In this document: positions 33,914 through 44,600 of the stretch, in pieces
How positions within the stretch are numbered: position 1 is the stretch's first letter
How the letters are laid out: each line of letters starts with the position of its first letter
Notes under the pieces: generated by a model
Told to the model about the DNA's origin: nothing
Databases searched by the model: none
The model's input: the letters and a program-made list of their open reading frames with translations, nothing else
Made by a program: the position numbers and the translations under genes
Assembly (NCBI GenBank): GCA_013289615.1
Contig: JABCZO010000009.1
Coordinates: 1-64,000, forward strand
DNA from: Gammaproteobacteria bacterium
GTDB taxonomy: Bacteria; Pseudomonadota; Gammaproteobacteria; Steroidobacterales; Steroidobacteraceae
DNA length: 64,000 bases
Direction: 5' to 3'

Positions 33914-35662
33914 ATGAGCTACTCCATCAACAAGAACTGCGGCACACCGGTACGGCGCTCATGGGGCGGGTCGATCGCGCTCGGGGTGCTCGCCTGCGCA
34001 ATGGGGACGGCCTCAGCCGCGGTGCCCGGCATCACCGGTACGTCGTTCGCCCTGCAGGCCAACCAAGGCTACAGCTCACAGCCGGACGGCATGCAGATCT
34101 ACTCGTGGGGCTATGGCTGCGCCGCTACATATTCGCCGCTGTTTGCGCCGGCCATCTTCAACGCGCCCGCCACCCAGGGAGTTTGTCCGGCCATGCAGCT
34201 GCCCGGCCCGACCCTGATCGTGACCGAGGGCCAGACGGTCACGGTGACGCTGACCAACAACCTGCCACCTGCAGCAGGCAACACCTCGATCGTTTTCACC
34301 GGCTTCACGCCGGTCACGACGACCGGTAGTCCCGGGGCCGGTCAGCTGACGTCAACTGGAGGCACTCAGGGGGTGATGGCGATGGAGGCGGGCACCGGTA
34401 CGACGGTGACCTATACGCTGAACACGACCGGCAAGGCCGGCACGCACGCCTACTACAGCGGCACGCAACCCGATCTTCAGGTCGAGATGGGCCTGTACGG
34501 CGCGCTGGTGGTGCTGCCGATCACCCCCGGAGTGATGCCCGGAAGCAGCGCGCCATCGCCTTGCACGAAGCTCGGCGCCCGGCTCGAGGGCGGTGTGGAA
34601 TATCGGCTGTCCACCGCCGCCTATGATCATCCGGCCACCTGCTACGACATCGAGTACCTGTGGCAGTGGGGCGAGATCGACCCGGTCATCCACGCGCAGG
34701 CCCAGGCGCAGGTCGCAGCGACGCCAGCCTGCACATTGGCGAAGGGATGCCTGTCGGTGGTCACCGAACCCTACCACCCGCGCTATTTCGTGATCAACGG
34801 CCGCTCGATGCCGGACGACATGGATCCGGACTATGCGCCCAATTACCCGGCTCAGCCGTACAACGGCAATCCGCACATGCATCCGCTCGATGCGGTGCTG
34901 GTGCGCACGATCGGGCAGGGGCGCTGGGAGCATCCGTTCCACGAGCACGCCAACCACGTGCGCATTCTGGCACGTGACGGCAATCTCATTCTGAGCCAGA
35001 CCGATCAAACCAAACTCGCCGGCCTCATGATGTTCGACACCGACACCTGGCCGGGCCAGGCGTTCGATGGCATCTTCTACTGGAGTGGCCACGGACTGGG
35101 TTGGGACATCTACGGCCACACCCCGAAGTTGGTAGACGGCACCGTCCGGCCGGCCTGCACCGGCGCGTCCAGCATGAAGGGGATATCGGCCGCGTGCGAA
35201 CCGGAGTGCATACCGGATGCGAACGGCTACTTCACGCATGCGACCGGCGCGGTGGCGCCGGTGTTCGCCAAAACTGCGCCGTACGCACTCTCGAACCCAA
35301 CCGCGGCGTCGCTGAACTACGGCGAGTGGTGCGCGGATCATGAACATCCGCTAGAGGCCAGCCCTGCCGGCCAGGTCGGCGTCGGAGGACCGGCGACGCT
35401 GCCCGATCCACTGGTGGCGACTAACGGTCTGTGGTTCAACGGCACGCCCTACCTCGGTCCGGATGCAGTGAACCGAAGTCGCGGACCGACACCGCTGCCG
35501 CCGGGCGGCGCGCTACAGAACCCGCCGCTGGAGTCCGGTATCGCCTTCATGTGGCACTCGCATAACGAGCGAGAAATCACCACCAACGATGTCTTTCCGG
35601 GCGGCATGCTGATGATGATGCTGGTCGATCCGCCGGTTTGGTACATCGACGAAACGCTGTGA
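33914..35662 (+). CDS. Multicopper oxidase-type protein 2 (complementary trinuclear ligands, no type 1 Cu)
   Basis: 582 residues, signal peptide about 1-35, GGAG at 33901-33904. The first cupredoxin domain has the MCO scaffold (GPTLIVTEGQTVTVTLTNNLP; MGLYGALVVLP) but its usual HxHG and HSH motifs are replaced (IVFTGF and YYSGTQ). The C-terminal cupredoxin carries H340-P-F-H343-E-H345-ANH and W-H548-S549-H550-NERE. With Ser instead of Cys and no following His/Met pair there is no type 1 site, but the four His (343, 345, 548, 550) are exactly the half-set missing from protein 1. I infer a heteromeric oxidase. The stop lies 17 nt before the start of the giant gene. Confidence 0.85.
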   Translation: MSYSINKNCGTPVRRSWGGSIALGVLACAMGTASAAVPGITGTSFALQANQGYSSQPDGMQIYSWGYGCAATYSPLFAPAIFNAPATQGVCPAMQLPGPTLIVTEGQTVTVTLTNNLPPAAGNTSIVFTGFTPVTTTGSPGAGQLTSTGGTQGVMAMEAGTGTTVTYTLNTTGKAGTHAYYSGTQPDLQVEMGLYGALVVLPITPGVMPGSSAPSPCTKLGARLEGGVEYRLSTAAYDHPATCYDIEYLWQWGEIDPVIHAQAQAQVAATPACTLAKGCLSVVTEPYHPRYFVINGRSMPDDMDPDYAPNYPAQPYNGNPHMHPLDAVLVRTIGQGRWEHPFHEHANHVRILARDGNLILSQTDQTKLAGLMMFDTDTWPGQAFDGIFYWSGHGLGWDIYGHTPKLVDGTVRPACTGASSMKGISAACEPECIPDANGYFTHATGAVAPVFAKTAPYALSNPTAASLNYGEWCADHEHPLEASPAGQVGVGGPATLPDPLVATNGLWFNGTPYLGPDAVNRSRGPTPLPPGGALQNPPLESGIAFMWHSHNEREITTNDVFPGGMLMMMLVDPPVWYIDETL

Positions 35663-35679
35663 GAGTTCCGGAGCAGAAC

Positions 35680-38600
35680 ATGCGTATGAACAAAAAGTCA
35701 CTCAGCACTGCGATCCTGACCGGATCGGCCCTTCTGCTCACCGCGGGTGTCGCGGTGGCGCAGTCGGTGGTCAACCTGACAGCGCTGCGTCAGACGATCG
35801 TCACGCCCGACGGCAACATCGTGCCGATGTGGGGCTGGCAGTGTGCCGCGAGCACCACGACCCCGACCAATGTGCCCTGCACGCAGACCAACGGTGTGGC
35901 GCAGGCCGGTGGCACGACCTGGCAGCCGCCGCTGATTACCGTGCCCTATACGGTCAACACGACGACCGGCGCCAGCACGACCGGCCTGACGATCTACCTG
36001 ACCAACAATTTGCCGGTACCGACCTCCCTGACCCTGGTCGGACAGATTCCAAGCGGTACGCTCTCCGGCACCGTAACAACGCCGACCGACACGAATGGGC
36101 CCGGCAACCCGACGCGTGAGAGCGGACGGCTTCAGCATAGCGCGCAGACCTCGACCACCTGGACCACGGTGGTCAGCAACCAGCTAGCGTTCACGCCGCC
36201 GACCCAGGGCCAGCGCGCGCAGTCGTTCGTGCAGGAGGCCGCGGCGACCACCGGCACTATCACCTATAAGTGGAACTCCCTGACGCCGGGCACGTACCTG
36301 ATCGAGACCGGCTCCTATCCGTCGATCCAGGGCCCGATGGGCCTGTACGGCGTGCTGGTCGTCACCAACGCTCCGACCGGTAGCGGGACGACTTCGTTCG
36401 TGCCCGGCACAGCGTATCCAAGTCCGGCAGGCGCAGTGACGACGACGGGTGTTCCGTACGACGCCGACGGCGTGCTGCTGATGAGCGAAATCGACGCGGT
36501 GCAGAACCAGGCGGCCGACACCGCGGCGCGCACCACCGGGTTTAGCCCGTTCAAGACCTGGAGCCCCGCGTGCTCGCCCACCGGACCTGCCGGGACTGCA
36601 AACACCTGCTATCCGGCAGCCGTGGACTACACGCCGACCTATTACCTGATCAATGGCCATTCCTTCGACCGCACCAACCCGGCGTTCTCGGCTGTGAATG
36701 TTGGTTCGAATGATTCGAGCGGCACCGTGCTGCTGCGCTTCGTGAATGCCGGCCTGCGCATGCACATGCCGTCGGTGTACGGCCTGCAGATGACGCTGAT
36801 CGCCGATGACGGCCACCTGCAACCCGACGTGGCGCTGGCGCTGACCAAGGGAACGACGTTGGCCACCTGTCCGAGCGGCAACACGCCGATCGTAGGCGGC
36901 TGCCCCAAGACGCAGAACGACTTTTTCATGCCGGCCGGCAAGGTGCTTGACATCGCGGTGAAGCCGGCGGGTACGACCGCAGCCGGCTACACCTCCAGCT
37001 ACTATCCTGCCTTCGATCGCGCGCTCAGCCTCTCTACCAACAACGAGCGCGACGGCGGCATGCAGGCTTACCTCGTGATCAACGGTGGGGCGCCGACTAC
37101 AACCGCCGGGGTGACCACGGGATTCACCAATGTGTCGCTGACGAGCGTGACGGTAGCCGTGCAGGCCAATCCCGACAAATTCACGCTACCGGCCAATAGT
37201 CTTGCGCCGTTCACCTTCAACGTGCTGGCCAACGATGTGGGCATCAGCGGCGCGGTCCCGTTTGGCGTGCCCGCGTGCACCGCTCCCGGACAGACTAACT
37301 GTCTGTACCCGAACGGCATGTATACCTACGTGCCGACCGCCGTGAACACGGCGTTGACGTTTAACTATTGCGGCAACGGCACCACGACTTATGCAGCAGG
37401 CCCCACCTGCGCGACCGTCACGGTCGCATCGGCGGCGCTTGGCGGCGGGCCGACAGGGGTCGCCAGCAAATTCGCCAGCAAGGTCAACACGCTGCTGAAT
37501 GTGCAGGAGCCTGGCGTGCTGGCGGTCGACAGCGATCCGACCGGCTACCGCCTCTATGCGAGCATTTGCAACAACACGACTTCTGCTGGCTGCACGCCCG
37601 GGTCGCCCGGCACGTCGCCGGCGAACCCGGCCATCGGTGTGGCCGCACCGGCCAACGTCGTCGATGGCGCCGCGCACGTCACCAGCGGCGCCTGCACGGT
37701 CACGCTGCAGTCCAACGGATCGTTCACCGCGGCGACGCCGGCCAACCTGGCCGGCAGTAGCTGCACGTTCCAGTACTACGCGATTAATGCGCAGGGCACG
37801 GCCAGCGCAGCGACCAGCGTTACACTGACGTTCCCGCCGCCGAGCGGTCTGAATGTGGTGGTGCAGGACGCCACCACCAACGTGGTGATGGGCGACTACA
37901 AGTGGGTCATCGAGCAGGACCTGACGTTCAAGATCGACCCGGCCTGCCAGACCAACGCAAGCACGAGCACTACGCCTCTGCTCGGATCGGACGGCAAACC
38001 CTGTCCGAAGGTTGCCACCGGAGTTCCGCCGACGCTGGGTACCAACTTCCACACCAGTTACATGCCGGTGATCGCCAGCGGCTGCACCGGCCCGCAGAGC
38101 TGCGAGCGAGGTCAAAGCGTATACAACCCGGTGACCGGCACGCATCAGCCGGCGACCTGCAACCACGGTGTCTGCCTTCCGAACGGGACCAGCTTGCCGA
38201 CGTCACTTCCGAAAGACGTTCAGCTCAACGCCTTCGATCCGGACGGCGTCACACCGGCCCGCTACTACATCTCGATACTGCCCGGCGACTCGGCCAATCC
38301 CGCGAACGTCGGCGCCAATGGATACCCCGGTCCATTTACGCAGCCGGCCTGCGAGGGCGCACTGACAGCGACGACAGCCACGGGTCTGACCGTTCCGGTC
38401 TGCGGGCACACGATGAGCGGTGCACCGATTTCTGCGCCGAGCTGCACCGGGACCGCCGCGACGGCTGGAGTGACCTGCACGTTTCCCAACGGTACCGGAG
38501 GCCTGACGGGAGGCACCCCGCTGCCCGGATCACCGGGCTACGCGCTCACGATCCCGGTTCAGCCGAACCCGCTGCTGACCGCGCAGCTGACGATCTTCGT

Positions 38601-41600
38601 GTTCGAGGACGACGCGCCACTGAACGGCGAGCACGACGTCGGCGGCAACAACAACGAGCCGGCACTGGGAGGATTCCAGGTCGAGCTGTGGGACGAGATG
38701 GCCCAGTCCGGCGATTTCACCGGTCAGATGACCTACGACATCTTCAACATGCCGCTGTCGAACGCATTGAACGGCACCATCGACCCGCTGACCGGGCGCA
38801 ATGCCTGTCCGGTAGGGGCCACTGGGCCCGACAACAGCGGCAATTTGAACCAGGTGGCCTCGGGCATGATCATCGTGTGCCCGCAGTACGAGGACGATGG
38901 CGTCACGCCGTCGCCGCTGGCTGGTAACGCGCTGGTCAAGAACCTGATGCCGGGCCGCTTCGGCGTGATCGTGCACCCGTCCGCCGCACGCGAGGCGGCC
39001 GGCGAGGTCTGGTACCAGACCAACACGCTGGATGGCACTCATTTCCTCGATTCGTTCGTGAAAGTGGGCGAGCCGGCCTACTTCCAGGAATACGGGCCGG
39101 GCGGCTACCACGTGTTCATGGGCATGGCCAACCCGGCCGTGATCAATGCGCGCAAGGCCTCGTTCTGTAATGGCCCGCCGGCGGTGTCATGCACAAACAC
39201 GGTCACCGGCCAGGTGAGTAACTTGCACGAGAACCGCGCGCCGGACGAGACGCTCTATGACAGCGGCGTGTTCCCGATTGGCAACCCGGCCAACTACCGG
39301 GCGTTCGCGCACACCACCTGCTGGGCATCGCTGGGTGATCCGGATGGCCTGACGTTCGCCTTCACCAATTGCGACGCCAACGGCAACTATAGCTTCACCG
39401 GGATTCCCGATGGCAACTGGTCGCTGGTGGTCGGAGATCAGTGGAATGACCTGATCGTCGATGGTTCATCGAAGCCAGTGGATGTGTGCAGCGGGTCCAG
39501 CTGTACCGTCAAGACGCCGAATCCCTACCTGATCGATTCGTCGACATTTTCCTGGCAGACGCACGTCTGGAACAGCGTCTTCATGGACCTGAACGGTAAC
39601 GGTATTCAGGACGGTGAGCCCGGCTTGATCCAGGTGCCGGTGCGGATACGCTTCCGCAATGGCCGTTTCAATAATACCCAGTTCACCGACGTCACCGGCC
39701 ACGCCAACTTCAACGAGACCTTCCCGCTGTTCAACTGGTACGTGATCGAATCGGACGACACCCGCTTCAAGAACACCGGCGTGCACGTCGTGTACGACTA
39801 CGGCGGTCAGATCGACGGGCCTTCCGGCACCAATTGCCTGGGTGCGGCTTCCGGCGGCAGCAGCAATCAGTCCAACTCGGCGACCAACCCGTGCGGCAAC
39901 GGCAACGCCGGTTCCTACCAGGGGTTGCTGAACTCCAATGAACGCATCCCGGTTCCGGCTAACCTGCGCTATCCGGGATCCTATTACTGTCAGTTCGGCG
40001 ATTGCTCGGAGCTGAACGGAACGACGGGCTTTCCCGCTGCCGGCGGCCCCGGCGGCTCGACCGGCCGGGTCGATCCAGGCAGCGTCGTGACGGAAGGTTT
40101 GCAGGGCTTTCTGAGCCAGACCGAAGTGCTCGAGTGGGGCAAGCTGCCCTACCTTCCGGGTGAGAACGGCGGCGTCCGCGGCCACGTAGTGTATTCATCT
40201 ACGCGTCCGTTCGACGATCCGACCATCCTGTTCCAGAACCTGTGGGAACCACTGGTTCCGAACGTCACGATCAACTTGTACCAGGAGCTGGCGCAGCCGG
40301 ACGGTACGGTCGGTCTGAAATTGGTCGACACAACTCTAACGAGTAGCTGGGATGCCTATACCCAGGGCTCTCGCTCGGGCGCAGGTACGGCATCTGCCAT
40401 CCCGAACCTGAACTGCACCGGCCAGACCACGGCCGATCCGTTCTTCGGCTACACGCTGGCCGGCACGCCGCAGTATCTGTATCCCAATACGCCGCTGCCC
40501 TACAACAGCCAGTACAAGTGCTATGACGGCTTGCATAACTTCAACCAGGTGCAGCCGGCGCCGTACGACGGGCTGTACCTGTTCCCAAGCGTGACCAACA
40601 ACCCGGTGACCGGTGCGGTGGGTACGAACTGCACCGCCTGTATCGCCAATCCGAACGCCGGTGCCCCCGGATCCGCCGCATCCATCCTGCCGGCGGGCAA
40701 GTACGTGGTCGAGGTGGTCGTGCCGCCGGGCTACGAGCTGGTCAAGGAAGAAGACAAGAACATCCTGATCGGCGACGCGTTTATCGCCTCAGCCACGGTA
40801 TCGCCACAGTTCGTCGGACTGGGCGACATCTTCATCGTGCCCGATCAGGCGTCGATCAACCAGAACAACATCAACGGCGTGTACAACCCGGCGATGAACA
40901 GCAACTTTGCCAACCCGTCCTATACCGGTCCTGTCACCGGCGGAGCGAACCCGTACACCAACTGCACCACCGCGTCCACGACCGGCTGCCCGCCGGCCGG
41001 CAACAACGGCAACCCGACCGCGACCATGGGCCGCGACCAGTTCGGCGGCTTCGGACCGGGCGGACTGACTACGCTGAATACGCCTTGCGTGGGCGAGGAG
41101 CGCATCGTTCCGGACTTCATGAGTATCTCGCCCGAGTCGGGCCAGGTCGCTCCGTTCGCCGGGGCGACGCGTCCGCTGTGTGACCGCAAGGAACTGGTGC
41201 TCAACGATCAGATGCAGGCGCAGACCGACTTCTTCATCTGGACCAAGACGCCGGCCGCCACGCACTACACCGGGTTCATCCTGGATGATTTCTCGTCCGA
41301 GTTCGACCAGTCCTCGCCCAGCTTCGGCGAGAAGTTCGCGGTACCCAACCTGAACGTGTCGTTGAAGGACTTCAACGGCGTTGAGGTGTCCCGCGTCTAC
41401 TCTGACCAGTGGGGTCTCTACAACGGGCTGCTGTTCTCCACCTGGGAAGTGAACCCGCCCAATCCGACCGGCTACTCGCCCGGCATGTACATCACCGAGA
41501 TGAACAGCCCGGGCCCGATCTTCGCGCCGGCCTGCATCACCCCGCCCACTAGCACCACGGCCGGGTTCCCGCTCGGGTGCGTGACCAATCAGACCAATCC

Positions 41601-44600
41601 GCCGACCATCAGGATCACCGATCCGTACTACAACCCGGGCTACAGCACGTTCGATTACGAGAATCCGTTCATGCCGGGCGACACGACGTACCTCGACACG
41701 CCGGTGATTCCGTTGATGGCGTTCGCCGAGGCGTACAACCCGCCCGACTGCGCCTACCCGGATGCGACACCCGCGATTGCGAGCGTGACCGCGCCGGCTG
41801 ATACGCTGAGCTTGAATAGCGCGTCCGCCGCAGGTACCGGTACGTATTCCGGACCCTGGGTCAGCGCCGCCGGGCACAGCCTGGTGATCAGCGCGCTGGG
41901 CGACCAGATCGTGCCGAACTACGCGTACTCGGGTCCCTCGACTTCTACCTCGCCGTTCAACCAGAGAACCATCACGCGCCACTATGGCTTTGGCGCGCAG
42001 TGCACCGCGGTGAGCGGCGCCTGCACCAACGTATCTACCGTCACCATCGGCGGCGCGACTGCGCCGGTAACGGCCTGGACCGACACGTCGATCACCGTCA
42101 CCGTGCCGACCCTGACTACGGCCCAGTCGAGCTGCACGTTCCAGCAGAGTGGGGTGGCTACGCCAACCTTGTGCGGTCAACTGGTGGTTACCACCGGCAC
42201 CGGCCAGCACTCGATCGATGCCGTGACCGTCACCATCGGCGGCAAGCCGCCGACCTACATCGCTCAGGAAAAACTGACTCCCGACACCTTCGGCAGCACG
42301 CTGCCCAACGCGCTGCAAACAGCCATTGACAATGCCGCCTCAGGTGACCTGATCATCGTCGGGCCCGGCACCTACACCGAGATGCTGCAGATGTGGAAGC
42401 CGGTGCGCCTGCAGGGTGTGGCGGCGGCCACCACGATCATCAACGCGAACACGCAGCCGGCTGGAAAGCTTGATCCCTGGCGCCGGCGGCTCAATTGCCT
42501 GTTCGGCCTGGGCTTGAGCGGCCAGGAGATGGGCGCGACGGTCACCACGACGACCGCGACCGGCCCGGCCAGCTACACGACGGTGTACGACCCGACCGGG
42601 GTGTACAGCTGCAACTTTGGCGTAATCACCAATGGAAGCACGGTTGAGGCGGCGGTTGACCCGATCGAATTGGAGCCGATCATCGGCTGGGATTCGAACC
42701 TGAACGGCAACCTGTCGGAACTGTTGCAGGAACCGACGCTGATGGGCGCTTACGAAGGCGCGGCCATCACGGTCCTGGGCAAGGGAGTGGAGAACTACCA
42801 GTTCAGCTCCACCGCCACGGCCTGCGGCGCGGAAGGTAATACCAGCTGCGTCGTGCTGAACAACTGCGCGGGCTCTATTACGACCAATACGACCACCGGC
42901 GCGGTGACCTGCCACGTGCCCGCCGTGACCGGCCAGGCTCTTGGCGACTGCAATCCGGCGAGCAATTTCTATACCGGCAACTTCCTGTGCAATCCGGCGC
43001 GCATCGACGGCCTTACGCTCACCAACAGTTCGCAGGGCGGCGGGGCGCTGTTCGTGCACGGCTGGAACCATTACCTGGAGATTTCCAATAACCGCATGAC
43101 CGGCAATGCGGGCACGCTGACCGGCGGTATCACGCTGGGGCAGCCGGAAGTTCCTGATCCGACCTATGTCACGGTCGGCAGCGGTGCCGGGGCGTACATG
43201 GCGGCCACGCCGCTGGCGATCGACCAGTACGTGAACATGCATAACAATGCAGTCACGTTCAACTCCGCCTACGGCGATGAGCTGAACTCCAACACGCCGG
43301 CGGCAGGCGGCGGTGTCACCGTCAACACGGGCTCGGATTACTACAAGTTCGCCTACAATTTCGTGTGCGGCAACCTGAGCTCCGGTGACGGCGGCGGCAT
43401 GACTCACTTTGGCTTGAGCTTCGGCGGCAACATCTCGCACAACGCGTTCCTGTACAACCAAAGCACCAACCCGTCGCTGACTACCAACGGCGGCGGGCTG
43501 ATCATCGAGGGCAACGCGCCGGATGGGACGCTGGCCGAGAACAGCCAGGTCGACGTCGATTTGGGCCCGTCACTGTCCGACGGCATCGGATCCGGGATGG
43601 TGGTCGACTCCAACCTGATCATGGGCAACACCGCCGAGAGCGGTGAGGGCGGCGGCCTGCGGCTGCAGAGCATCAACGGCAACGACATCGTCAACAACCC
43701 GAGCAATTCGGCCCACTGGTACACGATCTCGGTGATCAACAACATCATCGCGAACAACGTCGCCGGCTGGGAAGGAGGCGGGGTGTCGATCCAGGACGCC
43801 GTGGCGGTGGATTTCAGGAACAACACGGTGGTCTCCAACGATGTGACCGCCACGGCCGGTGTGCTGTTCGACACACTGGGCGCCCAGTACGCCAACACGT
43901 CGCCGCCGAACTGCAACCCGGACACGGGAGTGGGCTGCACCAACCCGATCACGACGTCGGTGCCGCTGCCGGCCGGGCTGGTGACGCATCCGCACAGCCT
44001 GCTGCTGAGCCCCGCGTTCACTGACCCGACCGTCACCTGCCCCAATGCGACTGCGGCTGGCTACACGACCGGCACGTCGGCGGCGAACCCGAGCGACTGC
44101 GCGCGGGTGTCGAAGCCAGTGATCGCCAACGACATCATCTTCAACAACCGGCCGTTCTACATGACTACCGCTGGCAGTCCGTCGGTGGTCGTGTTGACGC
44201 CCGCGTTGAGCCAGCCCGCGACGCCTGCAGTCACCAACGGGGTGGTCACCGGCGGCACCGGCGCGTGTCCGACCGGCGCGACCCACTGGGACATCGGCGT
44301 GTACGGAGACAACACCATCTCGGGAGGCAACCCGGGCGGGTACAAGTTGAATCCGACCTACTCGATTCTTACTGACCTGACCGGACCCGCCGGAGGCTAT
44401 GCGGCTGGGAACAACCTGGCACCTCCGGCTGGCGGCTTGTTCACCAGCATGTACTGCAACGGCTCGCGCGTACCGCCGGAAATCTCCCCGACCGTCTGCA
44501 CCAGCACCGCCAACGCGGCCGGCTGCACCTATCCGGGAGCCTTGGGAATCACGGTGCCTCCGGGCGTGCCGGACAACAATCCGTTCTATGCGAATTTCAA

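Noticed and set aside
35555-35563. HSH in multicopper protein 2 read as a Cys-to-Ser inactivated type 1 site
   Set aside because: HSH is also the normal L2 motif of multicopper oxidases, and no following His/Met pair exists, so it is better read as an intact trinuclear half-set than as a mutation.
40789-42318. 509-codon minus-strand frame within the giant gene (with others at 42340-43461 and 45850-46899)
   Set aside because: Antisense shadows of the giant coding sequence with Arg/Gly-biased composition; the plus-strand frame is continuous and shows clear domains.
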